A program made the position numbers and the translations under genes. From the NCBI GenBank assembly GCA_963726375.1, contig CAVSCE010000008.1:186001-250000 (forward strand): DNA of 64,000 nt. The letters are read 5' to 3'. The DNA is from UTCFX2 sp963726375. Lineage in GTDB: Bacteria; Chloroflexota; Anaerolineae; Anaerolineales; UBA4823. Positions 19,893 through 29,674 of this stretch are shown here, piece after piece (positions within the stretch are counted from its first letter, which is position 1; each line of letters begins with the position of its first letter). Under the pieces are notes generated by a model. The model did not search any database. It saw nothing but the letters and a program-made list of their open reading frames with translations, and had not been told where the DNA came from.

Positions 19893-20992
19893 TCGTGGAC
19901 TCCCACGAAGATCTGGCATGGAGCATGTTGAGCTTTGGGCGAGACTACACTCTTTCGTCCGCTGAGATCCGACGCCGCGAGCAGGGGACACCGATTCCGA
20001 CTTACAACGATGAGGCGATGCTCGGATATGATGATTTCCAGCTCGGGCAAGTTGCCCTGATATTTGCATCCCTTTTCGCCCTACCGGTTCGCTTGCGAAC
20101 CGGCTCCTGGGAATCGATCTTTTATTTGGATTCCCGCCAGGCAAGCCGGCTTTATCACCAGCAGTTAGAGGTTTATCAGCGATTGACAGATGAGCATTAC
20201 GAAAAGTTCCGCTTAATTCGGTATTGCTCAGAGATGGAAGACCTGCTCCGCTCATGGGAAGTCTTGCCCGAGTTTGACGAAGATACAGGAGCGCTGCGCC
20301 AATCGAAACCAGTCGGTTTGATCATCTCGATGGAAAACGCTGAAGCCGTGCGCAACCCAGGCGAATTGGATGAATGGTGGGAGCGCGGTTTACGCCTGAT
20401 CGGCCCTGCCTGGGCATCCAACCGTTTTTGCGGTGGGACTAATGAACCTGGACCCCTCACCAGCGAGGGTTACGCACTGCTCGAAAGAATGTCCGAGCTT
20501 GGCTTTGGGTTGGATCTGACCCACATGGATGAAAAAGCCGTTTTGCAGGCGCTTGATACTTATGCTGGTGTGTTATTTGCATCCCACAGCAATGCGCAAG
20601 CCCTTCTCAATAAGGATGAAACCAACCGCCATCTGTCCGACAAGGTAATCCACGGGATCCTGGAAAGAGACGGCGTGATAGGGGTGAATCCTTATAACGC
20701 CTTTCTAAAAGCTGGCTGGAAAAAGGGCAACCGGCGCCAGGAAGTCCTTATCGATCACCTGATCGATCAAATCGATTATCTCTGCCAGATGGCTGGCAAT
20801 TCCAGTCACGTCGGCATCGGCACTGATTTTGACGGCGGATTCGGACTGCAATCTGCCCCAACCGGTTTTGACACGATCGCTGACCTCCAAAAGCTCGTCC
20901 CCTTGCTCGTCGAACGAGGGTATACCACCCAGGACTGTGCTGCGATCCTCGGTGAAAACTGGCTGTCAATGTTGCGAAAAGTGCTGCCATAA
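19886..20992 (+). CDS. Membrane dipeptidase, peptidase family M19
   Basis: Zinc dipeptidase of the renal-dipeptidase family. First zinc motif DSHED (residues 5-9), GLDLTHMD, FASHSNAQAL and VGIGTDFDGGFG complete the binuclear site. 368 residues with no signal peptide, so it is probably cytosolic. It overlaps mutY by 7 bp. Confidence 0.92.
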   Translation: MLIVDSHEDLAWSMLSFGRDYTLSSAEIRRREQGTPIPTYNDEAMLGYDDFQLGQVALIFASLFALPVRLRTGSWESIFYLDSRQASRLYHQQLEVYQRLTDEHYEKFRLIRYCSEMEDLLRSWEVLPEFDEDTGALRQSKPVGLIISMENAEAVRNPGELDEWWERGLRLIGPAWASNRFCGGTNEPGPLTSEGYALLERMSELGFGLDLTHMDEKAVLQALDTYAGVLFASHSNAQALLNKDETNRHLSDKVIHGILERDGVIGVNPYNAFLKAGWKKGNRRQEVLIDHLIDQIDYLCQMAGNSSHVGIGTDFDGGFGLQSAPTGFDTIADLQKLVPLLVERGYTTQDCAAILGENWLSMLRKVLP

Positions 20993-20997
20993 TACTT

Positions 20998-21477
20998 ATG
21001 AACGAATCCAATACTCGAAAAGCCTCCGATAATTTCCGTATCCGCGTGGGACTGGTACTGTCCATCCTCGGATTGTTAGTGTTTACCCTTGGGATTCAGC
21101 CTTCCCTATTTGCCCTGGACCGCAGTCCGGTCGTCGGCTTTGTTCAGATTGCCGTATTTCTGGTCGGTCTGGGGATGATCTGCCTGGGTGGTTATACGGC
21201 ACTTATTGCACTCTGGGACGGCCGGGATAAGACCATCTTAGCGGATATCGGATACCGCCTGATCGCGACCGGATATGTGTTCGCGGTCGTCAGCGGTATG
21301 GCCGATGTATTCGGCTTCGGCAGCCAGCCTTCCCCCTTTGTCCCGTTCTTTGGCCCTTATCAGGCTTCCGGTGTCATTTTCGGGCAGATGATGATCATCG
21401 GCGGTTTCCTGCTGATGATTCCACGTTCAGGCCAAAAAAAGCCCTCAGAAGATGAGCCGTCAGACACCCCTGTCTAA
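20998..21477 (+). CDS. Small integral membrane protein, unknown function
   Basis: 159 residues with four hydrophobic segments (about 17-36, 46-68, 85-103, 122-143) and a charged, Pro-rich cytoplasmic-type tail. No family recognised. It follows the dipeptidase gene by 5 bp, so it is co-transcribed, and converges with the flavoprotein gene. Confidence 0.68.
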   Translation: MNESNTRKASDNFRIRVGLVLSILGLLVFTLGIQPSLFALDRSPVVGFVQIAVFLVGLGMICLGGYTALIALWDGRDKTILADIGYRLIATGYVFAVVSGMADVFGFGSQPSPFVPFFGPYQASGVIFGQMMIIGGFLLMIPRSGQKKPSEDEPSDTPV

Positions 21478-21531
21478 ATAGATACAAACCTTATCTCTTT
21501 CCAAGGATGCCTGAGCGCGCAAGTTCTATTT

Positions 21532-22872
21532 TCACCCAATTGCAGCAAGCATTTCCTCATTCGTCGACAGCTTGAACTCTTTGATGCATGACTGCCTGGC
21601 TTCAGCCTGTTCCACAAGCTCCAGCTTCTTGATGTCTTCCATTGATACGATCCGCTTCCCGCATGCCTTCAGCACCTGCTCCAGCTGCGAGAAGAGCAGT
21701 TCTTTGCTAATTCGGGGCTGTGCAGTACGCAGGTACTTCAGCACAGCTTGAGCGCCGTCCTCCCCGTCTTTACGCGCCACCCCAACCAGCCCGCTGCTTG
21801 CTTCACGAGACCAGCCTGCCATAAAGACCCTTTCTATGGATTGATTGGTCTGCGGATCAAACGCCTCAAACGACATTCCGTTCACCGCAAAGCGCGGATC
21901 AGGATTTTTGACGAATTCATTCCACTGCACTGGCAGGCCGAAGTCTTCATCAACTCGGTCGCCGATGCAGAAAACAACGCTGTCCACGGGAATGATTCGC
22001 CTGGTTTCCAGGCTGCGCGCCTTTGTGTCCCCATCTTTGAGGACAAGATACGTATCTTCCACTTCCAGACCAGTAACCCAACCGGCGTCGTCGCCCATCA
22101 ATTTCGTTGGTGATGCCAGAAAATCAAAATGGAAGCGGGTCTTCGACACAGGAGGTAAAGCCTTTGGAAGCGCCGAGAGGATGTTATCTCTGGCTGCCTG
22201 AACATCCTGTCCGATTTCCTCCATTCGGGACCTTATCCGCTCCATCTCCGCGTCTAAAGCCTGGAGATCCAGGTTGCTGATCACATATTCCATTTCCTGC
22301 CTGGTAAATTTCACTTCAGCGGGACCGCGCCGGGCAACGAGAACAACATCATCCACCTTCAGGTCTCGGATCACCCAATGGGCGATATCCATGCTTACGT
22401 TGCCTACCCCAATGATTGCCACTTTTCCATGAACAAAATATTCACGCGTGCTGTACGGCGGCAGTTTGTTATAGTGATAAACAAGATCCTTTGCGTGGTA
22501 CACCCCTTTCAAGTCTTCGCCAGGAAGCCCCAGCCACTTTGTACCCTGCGCACCAGCCGTAACAAGCAGAGCCCCAAAACCGATCTCTTTAAGTTCATCA
22601 AGGGTCAGATCACCATTTTCTCCAATCGTGAGATTGCCGCAGTAGCGAATTCCGGGCAGATCCAGGATCTGGCGGAACTGCCTTCTCAGACCTTCTTTCA
22701 TTTTATATTTATCATGAAAAATTCCATATTCCGCCAGACCACCTGGCCTGACATCTCGGTTAAACAAGACAACTTGAACTCCCTCGATTGCCAGCTGTCT
22801 GGATGCAAAAATCCCTGCAGGGCCTGCACCAATTACAGCCACCACAAAATCGTTTAGTTTTTGATCACTCAT
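21532..22872 (-). CDS. FAD/NAD(P)-dependent oxidoreductase, ferredoxin-NADP reductase (adrenodoxin reductase-type)
   Basis: FAD Rossmann motif VIGAGPAGIFASRQL near residue 12, NAD(P) motif IIGVGNVSMDIAHW near 180, and a C-terminal FMAGWSREASSGLVGVARKDG as in FprA/adrenodoxin reductase and GltD-like proteins. It should pass electrons between NAD(P)H and a ferredoxin. I start at ATG 22872 because GGAGGGG lies 5 bases ahead; an upstream ATG at 22962 has no good site. No 4Fe-4S N-terminal domain is present, which argues against a GltD subunit. Confidence 0.88.
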   Translation of the reverse strand: MSDQKLNDFVVAVIGAGPAGIFASRQLAIEGVQVVLFNRDVRPGGLAEYGIFHDKYKMKEGLRRQFRQILDLPGIRYCGNLTIGENGDLTLDELKEIGFGALLVTAGAQGTKWLGLPGEDLKGVYHAKDLVYHYNKLPPYSTREYFVHGKVAIIGVGNVSMDIAHWVIRDLKVDDVVLVARRGPAEVKFTRQEMEYVISNLDLQALDAEMERIRSRMEEIGQDVQAARDNILSALPKALPPVSKTRFHFDFLASPTKLMGDDAGWVTGLEVEDTYLVLKDGDTKARSLETRRIIPVDSVVFCIGDRVDEDFGLPVQWNEFVKNPDPRFAVNGMSFEAFDPQTNQSIERVFMAGWSREASSGLVGVARKDGEDGAQAVLKYLRTAQPRISKELLFSQLEQVLKACGKRIVSMEDIKKLELVEQAEARQSCIKEFKLSTNEEMLAAIG

Positions 22873-22990
22873 TAGCCCCTCCATGCAATGGAAAATTCTT
22901 TTCAAAGCCTGGTTTTTAACCGAGAATATAAATTCATTATAGCCATCGGAAGTCGAATCCACAAGCCATTGATATCCGTTTTAAATTAAA

Positions 22991-23021
22991 CAAAACAGCC
23001 GCCTGACGATCAGGCGGCTGT
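22991..23021 (-). terminator. Terminator of the FAS1 lipoprotein gene
   Basis: Perfect 12-bp GC-rich stem (22995-23006 with 23010-23021, loop cga), followed on the minus strand by TTTTGTTT. It lies 29 bp past the FAS1 gene stop. Confidence 0.82.
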
Positions 23022-23049
23022 CAGAACCATCGGTAAGATCTTGATTAAT

Positions 23050-23919
23050 CTAGCTCGATGGTGGGAGCAATACTGCATCAATCACATGGATCACGCCGTT
23101 CGCTGCTTCGATGTCTGTGATGATCACCATCACATCGTCGTTCAGCATAACCTTGTCACCATCGACCGTGATCTTGATCTGTGCACCTTCCAGCGCCGTG
23201 TCTACCATCTGACCATCCAGCTTCACAAGATCCGCTGCCATCATTTTGCCAGGCACGACATGGTAAAGAAGGATATTTGTCAGCTGCGGGATATCCTGCA
23301 GCAGCGCTTCAACAGTGCCTTCCGGCAGCTTGGCAAATGCATCGTCAGTCGGGGCAAACACCGTGTATGGGCCTTCGCCGCTCAGCGTTTCCACCAGTTC
23401 AGCCGCACCCAGGGCAGCGACGAGGGTCGTGAAGCGGCCGTCTTCAACTGCCAGGTCAACGATGGTTTTCTCAGTCATCGCAGCTTCATCAGCGGGAGGC
23501 AAGAGGACCGAGTCGATTACATGGATCACACCGTTTGCTGCTTCGATGTCTGTGATGATCACCATCACATCGTCGTTCAGCATGACCTTGTCACCATCGA
23601 CCGTGATCTTGATCTGTGCACCTTCCAGCGCCGTGTCTACCATCTGACCATCCATCTTCACAAGATCCGCTGCCATCATTTTGCCAGGCACGACATGGTA
23701 AAGAAGGATGTTTGTCAGCTGCGGGATATCCTGAAGCAGCGCTTCAACAGTGCCTTCCGGAAGCTTGGCAAATGCATCGTCAGTTGGGGCAAATACAGTG
23801 TATGGGCCTTCGCCGCTGAGCGTTTCCACCAGTTCAGCCGCACCCAGGGCAGCGACCAGGGTCGTGAAGCGGCCGTCTTCAACTGCCAGGTCAACGATGG
23901 TTTTCTCGGTCATCGCAGC
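23050..23919. repeat. Tandem duplication, 435-bp unit, nearly identical copies
   Basis: Two adjacent units (about 23050-23484 and 23485-23919) encode FAS1 domains 3 and 2 and differ at only scattered positions; for example the anchor atcgaccgtg recurs at 23161 and 23596. The first domain (about 24000-24330) is clearly diverged. This points to a recent in-frame domain duplication. Confidence 0.9.
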
Positions 23920-24491
23920 TTCATCTGCTGGCGGGAGCAGTACCGTGTCAATCACATGGATCACGCCGTTCGCTGCTTCGATGTCTGTGATGATCACCAT
24001 CGCATCTCATTGATCATGACCTTATCGCCATCAATTTTTATCCCAATCTGCTTCCCTTCAAGAGCTGTTTCGGCCATCTTACCATCAAGCTTCACAACAT
24101 CGTCTGCCATCACCTTGCCGGAAAGGACATGGTAAAGCAGGATATTGGTCAGCTGAGGAAGATCTTCAAGAAGAGCATCCACAGTGCCTTCAGGAAGCTT
24201 GGCAAACGCATCGTCAGTCGGGGCAAATACGGTGTACGGCCCTTCCCCACTCAGGGTGTCGACCAAATTCGCTGCCTTAAGTGCAGCGACCAGTGTCGTG
24301 AAGCGTCCGTCTTCGACCGCAAGGTCAACAATTGTCTTTGGGGCTTCGGTCGGTACTGGTGTTGCAGCAGGAGCCGGAGGATTGGTAACTTGCGGGGCAT
24401 CCGTCATTACAGGTGCTTGAGTAGCCTGTGGGGCACAGGCGCCTATAAACAGGGCAAAAACAACCAACATGGGTACAAAGTACTTAGACAT
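23050..24491 (-). CDS. Lipoprotein with three fasciclin (FAS1) domains, one frameshift
   Basis: Signal ending FIGAC (Cys 19), a Thr/Pro/Ala linker, then three FAS1 domains each carrying TLVAAL, YTVFAPTDDAFAKLP, ILLYHV and GVIHVID. FAS1 domains mediate adhesion outside the cell. The frame breaks near 24004 (one extra G; without it the protein reads INDAMVIITD), after which domains 2 and 3 are nearly identical. Total about 480 residues. A consensus promoter lies ahead and a strong terminator behind, so it is monocistronic. Confidence 0.93.
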
Positions 24492-24556
24492 TTTCTTCTC
24501 CTATTTCTGAATGATTGAACCAACAAACCAACTTATTGTCTACATGTTATGAAGGT

Positions 24557-24584
24557 ATTATACAATAAATCGAGCATATGTCAA
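24557..24584 (-). promoter_or_regulatory. Sigma-70 promoter of the FAS1 gene with inverted repeat
   Basis: On the minus strand TTGACA (24579-24584), 16 bases, TATAAT (24557-24562), both perfect. The arms tatacaat (24559-24566) and attgtata (24588-24595) flank the -35 and overlap the -10, as an operator might. The leader to the ATG at 24491 is about 55 nt. Confidence 0.8.
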
Positions 24585-24695
24585 TATATTGTATAGATAA
24601 TTTACACATTCTAATCAAAAGCTCATTTTTCCGAACATTAGCTAAATTTGCCAGAATGTGCTATATTCAGGCAATCTGTTTTTCTATCATTCAAA

Positions 24696-25994
24696 ATGCA
24701 GCCAATCATCGAACACACTCTCCCGAACGGTCTACGCATCCTGCTTAAAGAGGATCACAACGCCCCACTGATCAGCCATTGGGTCTGGTATCGGGTTGGT
24801 TCTCGAGATGAGACTCCCGGAAATACAGGCGTTTCCCACTGGGTAGAACATATGCAGTTCAAAGGGACACATCAATATCCCGCAGGGATTCTGGATAAGG
24901 CGATCTCCCGCGAGGGCGGCTATTGGAACGCATTCACGTACCTCGATTGGACTGCTTACTTCGAAACTCTTCCAACCGAAAAGATCGATCTGGCGCTCCG
25001 GCTGGAAGCGGACCGGATGGTGAACAGCCTGTTTGACCCCAGTGATGTTGAATCCGAGCGGACTGTGATCATCTCTGAAAGGCAGGGCAACGAGAACGAG
25101 CCGCTTTTTAGGCTTGGAGAGCAAGTGCAGGCGGCCGCCTTCCAGGTCCACAGCTATCGCCATGAAGTGATTGGTGACATGGTTGACCTGCAAACTATTT
25201 CCCAGGAAGACCTCTACAATCATTACCGCAGCTTTTACACGCCAAATAACGCTGTGGTCGCCGTTGCAGGAGATTTTAAATCAGCGCAGATGCTTGAGCG
25301 GCTGGAAGAGCTTTATCAGTCTATTCCGGCAAGCCCACTGCCTTTACGCTCCAGCTGTCCGGAACCCCTCCAACAAAATCAAATCCTGGTAGGCGTTGAT
25401 GGTCCGGGTGAGACTACATACATTCAGGTGAGTTATAAGGCTCCTGCTGCCTCCAACCCGGACTTCTTCCCCTTGCTGGTCCTGGATAGCCTGCTGAGCG
25501 GTCCTGCTAACTTGAATTTGCTCGGAGAAGGGATTTCCAATAAAACGTCGCGGCTCTACCGCTCCCTGGTCGAACGCGAGCTGGCGGTCGGAGTCCACGG
25601 AGGACTCCAGGCTACCATCGATCCTTTCCTGCATTCGATTACAGCCGTCGTCCACCCCCAAAGCAGCGCCGAACAAGTGATCGAAGCGCTTGATCTTGAA
25701 GTCCAGAAATTGCAGGTCGATCCCCCCGAACTTCAAGAGCTCCACCGTGCTGTAAAACAAGCCCATGCCCTTTTCGCTTATGGGGACGAACGCATCACCA
25801 ACCAGGCTTTTTGGCTTGGTTTCAGTGAAATGATCGCAGACCATACCTGGTATGAGCGTTACCTGGCTCAATTAGAATCCGTCACACCGCTGGATGTCCA
25901 ACGTATTGCTGAAACATATCTGCGACCGGAGAACCGGATCATTGGAGTCTACCGCCCGACCGGCGAGAAGCTGGAAAGTGAGATCGATCCGTGA
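24696..25994 (+). CDS. M16 family zinc peptidase, catalytic subunit
   Basis: Inverted zinc motif HWVEH at residues 48-52 (HxxEH), preceded by TLPNGLRILLKEDH and followed by FKGT; the downstream glutamate region is ESERTVIISERQGNENEP. About 432 residues. The start is taken at ATG 24696 (MQPIIEHTLPNG), since upstream residues are not family-like. Its TGA overlaps the GTG of the next gene (GTGA), so the two subunits are made together and probably form an M16B heterodimer. Confidence 0.92.
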   Translation: MQPIIEHTLPNGLRILLKEDHNAPLISHWVWYRVGSRDETPGNTGVSHWVEHMQFKGTHQYPAGILDKAISREGGYWNAFTYLDWTAYFETLPTEKIDLALRLEADRMVNSLFDPSDVESERTVIISERQGNENEPLFRLGEQVQAAAFQVHSYRHEVIGDMVDLQTISQEDLYNHYRSFYTPNNAVVAVAGDFKSAQMLERLEELYQSIPASPLPLRSSCPEPLQQNQILVGVDGPGETTYIQVSYKAPAASNPDFFPLLVLDSLLSGPANLNLLGEGISNKTSRLYRSLVERELAVGVHGGLQATIDPFLHSITAVVHPQSSAEQVIEALDLEVQKLQVDPPELQELHRAVKQAHALFAYGDERITNQAFWLGFSEMIADHTWYERYLAQLESVTPLDVQRIAETYLRPENRIIGVYRPTGEKLESEIDP

Positions 25995-27289
25995 TTCAGG
26001 TATCGACCCTTCCAGCCGGAGACAAGTCCCTCCCAGGCCCTGAAAACATCCACCGCCAGCAGCTCATAAACGGCGCAGTAATCCTCAGCCGGGCTCATCC
26101 AAGCAGCGGATCAGTGGTTATCAGCGGCAGCCTCCCCGCCGGTGGTTTGTTTGACCCGGACGACAAGCTGGGGTTGGCGGATTTTACGTCAGCCGCTCTG
26201 ATGCGCGGCACAATCAATAAGGACTTTTTTGAGATTTATGATGGTCTTGAATCGATTGGCGCAAGTCTGGGGTTTTCCGGTGGAACCCATTCAGTCAGCT
26301 TCAGCGGGAAATCTCTTGTCGAAGACTTTGACCTCCTGCTTACGCTGCTCTCGGAAGCGCTGATCCAGCCTAACTTTCCCTCTGATCAGGTCGAACGCCT
26401 GCGTACCCAAATATTAACCTCGCTGGCAATCCGAGCCCAGGATACTGCTGCTCGAGCCTCCATGATCTTTGATGAGGTCGTATACAATAACCACCCTTAC
26501 AGCCGTCCAGAGGAAGGTAACCCAGAGACGATCCAGGTGATCCAACAGGAAGATTTGATTCGATATCACCGCCGATATTATGGACCCCGAGGAATGCTGA
26601 TTGCAGTTGTTGGCGGGATCGACCCGGAACAGGCAATCGAGAAGGTCTGCCGGACGTTTGAAAACTGGCAAAATCCGGATCAACCGGCTCCAATCGAGCT
26701 GCCACCGCTTAACCCACTTAATGAAAATATCCGAAAGCATGTTGAGATTGCAGGGAAAACCCAATCCGACCTGGTCATCGGGTCTGCTGGGCCGCGACGC
26801 GCATCGCCTGACTATATGGCTGCATCGTTGGGAAACCATATCTTGGGGCGCTTTGGGATGATGGGGCGGCTGGGTGAAGCACTGCGCGAGAAGGCTGGGA
26901 TCGCCTATTACGTCAGCAGCAGCCTGAACAGCGGGCTAGGGCCTGGACCCTGGGATGTCTCCGCTGGTGTTGACCCCGACCACCTTGAAAGGGCGATCGA
27001 GATAGTTTTACAGGAAATCCGCCGCTTTGTAAGCACTCCAGTGAGCGCGATCGAGCTGACCGATAGCCAGGCAAATTATATCGGCCGCCTACCGATCTCG
27101 CTCGAATCCAACGCCGGGATTGCATCCTCCCTGCTTTCGCTCGAGCGGTACCAGCTTGGGCTGGATTATTATCTGAGGTATTCCGATCTGGTGAATTCGG
27201 TCGACCCGGAACAGGTGCTCGAAGCCGCAGCGCGGTATCTCGATCCTGACCGGTTGGCAATCGCTTCAGCAGGCCCGGAGCTGCGTTGA
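25991..27289 (+). CDS. M16 family peptidase, non-catalytic partner subunit
   Basis: Same fold as the upstream gene but no HxxEH: the equivalent region reads ADFTSAALMRG. It keeps the R/Y-pair region (LREKAGIAYYVSSSLN) that binds substrate in M16B partners. 432 residues from GTG 25991, overlapping the catalytic subunit gene by 4 bp. Expected to pair with it in the closed peptidase chamber. Confidence 0.92.
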   Translation: MIQVSTLPAGDKSLPGPENIHRQQLINGAVILSRAHPSSGSVVISGSLPAGGLFDPDDKLGLADFTSAALMRGTINKDFFEIYDGLESIGASLGFSGGTHSVSFSGKSLVEDFDLLLTLLSEALIQPNFPSDQVERLRTQILTSLAIRAQDTAARASMIFDEVVYNNHPYSRPEEGNPETIQVIQQEDLIRYHRRYYGPRGMLIAVVGGIDPEQAIEKVCRTFENWQNPDQPAPIELPPLNPLNENIRKHVEIAGKTQSDLVIGSAGPRRASPDYMAASLGNHILGRFGMMGRLGEALREKAGIAYYVSSSLNSGLGPGPWDVSAGVDPDHLERAIEIVLQEIRRFVSTPVSAIELTDSQANYIGRLPISLESNAGIASSLLSLERYQLGLDYYLRYSDLVNSVDPEQVLEAAARYLDPDRLAIASAGPELR

Positions 27290-27308
27290 TGCGAGAGGAT
27301 CTGTTCGA

Positions 27309-27677
27309 TTGAAACTATCAAACGGTGTGGATATCATAGAGATCGAGCGCGTCCGGGTTGCGGTCGAAATGCATGGGGAGCGCTTCCTGAACCGGGTTTA
27401 TACTCCTCAGGAGTTGGCTGAAGCTGGTGCCAATACCGCCTCATTAGCCGCTCGATTTGCAGCAAAAGAAGCAGCCGCCAAAGCGCTCGGCACCGGGATC
27501 GGGCAGGTAGCCTGGCGTGAAATCGAAGTCCACCGTGATAACCTCCACCGTCCCCATTTGCTTCTCCACGGCGCTGCCGCTCGGCTGGCCGAACAGCTCG
27601 GCCTGACGGAATGGACCATCAGCCTGAGCCACACCCATACTATCGCAATCGCGTTTGTCGTCGCAGCCGGTAATTAA
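27309..27677 (+). CDS. acpS: Holo-[acyl-carrier-protein] synthase AcpS
   Basis: Transfers phosphopantetheine from CoA to apo-ACP. Metal Asp in NGVDIIEIERV (residues 5-15) and the Glu of AARFAAKEAAAKALG mark the 4'-phosphopantetheinyl transferase fold; the C-terminus has LSHTHTIAIAFV. 122 residues. The start is TTG at 27309, 19 bp after the peptidase pair. Confidence 0.93.
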   Translation: MKLSNGVDIIEIERVRVAVEMHGERFLNRVYTPQELAEAGANTASLAARFAAKEAAAKALGTGIGQVAWREIEVHRDNLHRPHLLLHGAAARLAEQLGLTEWTISLSHTHTIAIAFVVAAGN

Positions 27678-27701
27678 ATACCCTGCATTAATCAGGGGCT
27701 G

Positions 27702-28331
27702 TTAAGCTTCAGCTTTCGTTGGTGCCTGGATTTTCGCTTTAACCACTTCATATACCGCCGGCATCACCGATATCAGGATGATCGCCACAACGACGAGTCC
27801 AAAATTCTCCTGGACAAACGGAAGCGTCCCGAAGAAGTACCCGCCCCAGGTAAACAGCGTCACCCACAGAAAACCGCCGATCACGTTATAGCTGAGAAAT
27901 TTGCCGTAGCTCATCTTCCCAACACCGGCGACAAAAGGAGCAAAGGTCCGGACGATCGGCACAAAGCGCGCAATCACGATCGTCTTGCCCCCGTAGCGTT
28001 CGTAGAAATCATGCGTGCGGTCCAGATATTCCTTCTTTAAGAACCTGACATCGCCGCTGAAGGCTCGCGGACCGATCTTGTGCCCGATCCAGTAATTCAC
28101 TGTATCGCCGCCGATCGCCGCGATCAGCAGCAGCACCCAGAGCACCCAGATATTGAGCGGGGAACCCAACGCCGGGGATGCAAATGTGCCGGCTGCAAAC
28201 AACAGTAAATCTCCTGGCAGAAAAGGCGTCACGACAAAACCTGTTTCCATGAAGATCACCAGGAAGAGCAGCGCATACGTCCAGGTCCCGTATTGCTGGA
28301 TAATCACGCTCAGGTATTGATCCAGGTGCAT
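27702..28331 (-). CDS. DedA family membrane protein
   Basis: 209 residues with the DedA blocks ETGFVVTPFLPGDLLLFAAG, GGDTVNYWIGHKIG, ARFVPIVRTFAPFVAG and a C-terminal GYFFG. Five to six hydrophobic segments. DedA proteins act in membrane homeostasis, some as undecaprenyl-phosphate or lipid flippases. It is convergent with acpS. Confidence 0.93.
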   Translation of the reverse strand: MHLDQYLSVIIQQYGTWTYALLFLVIFMETGFVVTPFLPGDLLLFAAGTFASPALGSPLNIWVLWVLLLIAAIGGDTVNYWIGHKIGPRAFSGDVRFLKKEYLDRTHDFYERYGGKTIVIARFVPIVRTFAPFVAGVGKMSYGKFLSYNVIGGFLWVTLFTWGGYFFGTLPFVQENFGLVVVAIILISVMPAVYEVVKAKIQAPTKAEA

Positions 28332-28410
28332 AAAGAGATCAAAAAGATACTCTTATTAACTCCATTCAACTTTCTCCAATTGGTCTAATTGCCCGCAGGC
28401 GGCTGCGGGA

Positions 28411-29672
28411 TTATAGCATGCTTTCGCCGGCCTGCTCCGCCACACCATCTTCCACTTCAGCCTCAACAATCGAAACCGGTTTGGCCTGCAAGACCCGATT
28501 TGCTCCGATCAGACCCAAAAAACACCCGGCAGCCAGCAGGACCAACCCGGCAGGGGCAATGTACCGGATCAGCTGGAAATACGGAAGATCGAGCGTCAGG
28601 TCCTGCAACTCAGCCAGCATCTGGAATGAAAAAAGCAGGGTCAGCCCATTCCACAATCCATGGATCAGCACCGCCAAAAGATACACGAGCAAAAGCCGCA
28701 GGTACCCCCGTTTCTGCCAGGCTTGAACCAGCGCCCAACCAGTGAGGGCGGCTGTCAGGATATGCACCGCAGTTGTGCCAGCGCGCGCCAGCACAGCGGC
28801 GCTCCACTGCTCTGCTGTCCCGCTCAACATCAGGCTTTCGATAAAGGCATACCCGCCTCCACTGAGCGCCCCGACAGCAAAACCGGCTGCAGGGCTCGGG
28901 CTCGAGCCTGCCAGCAGCCAGACCCCAATCGGCTTGAAGAGCTCCTCGATCATTGGCACGATCAGTGCTACAAAGAGCAGGACGATCCCGATCACAGCAG
29001 GTCGGACCAGATAGGGGCCCACGATCTCAACGGCCTTCTCCTGGTCAACGACCCCTCCCAGGCTTAAGCAAGCTCGGTAATCCGCTCCATCATCTCAGGT
29101 TGAGTGAACAAATATACCACGGCGATAATCAGCAGCCCTACCGCGGCCAGGACTTCCAGGATCATGATCAGGGCCGGGCCAATACTTAATCCGCTTCCAA
29201 AAGCACCCCACATCTGCCTGGAGGAACCGAGCGGGAGCCTGTGAATTCCCAGGTATACGATCCAGGCGGTTGGTATCCCAACCGCAAGCAGGTGCAGCGG
29301 AGGCAGAAACAGCCAGGCCAGTTCGGACCTCTGAGCAATCCAATGCCCGAGAAGAATCACGACCGGAAGTGCAAAGATCCATAATCCCGGCCTGAGTCTG
29401 GCGATCAGCCTGCGCGAATCCGGCGCTGGTCGGCCCATCATCTCCACCAGCGCATAATATCCAGAGGGCAGCAAGAAAAGGCCAACCGCTGCCAGCGCGC
29501 AGGACATCATCAAGACCTGCAGAAGCTCGCCGGGTTCCAGACCCTTTGTCAACACGCTGTACACGCAGAAGAAGAGCATTCCGCCGGCAAGCATCCAGCT
29601 GGCTGCCACCACAAGGAGCGACAAAATCAGCTGTGCCACTAACAATCCGTTATATTTTCTGGTCTTTTGCAA
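28411..29672 (-). CDS. PrsW-like intramembrane protease, one frameshift
   Basis: Two open halves join near 29065 after a one-base shift, linking MMERITELA to LSLGGVVDQEKAVE. The second half has the PrsW-family signature residues in order: EELFKP, AFIES, HILTAALTG and HGLWN, embedded in membrane helices. The first half adds five or six membrane segments. About 420 residues, starting at TTG 29672. Family members cut membrane-bound regulators such as anti-sigma factors; no such target gene lies beside it. Confidence 0.75.
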
Positions 29673-29674
29673 AT

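Noticed and set aside
23050..23919. CRISPR or transposon-related direct repeat
   Set aside because: The 435-bp unit is wholly coding and corresponds to a FAS1 domain plus linker; no spacers or terminal inverted repeats.
23041..24135. Long open plus-strand frame (364 codons) with internal repeats
   Set aside because: Its repeats are only the antisense image of the duplicated FAS1 domains, and its composition (many His and Asp) is typical of antisense frames.
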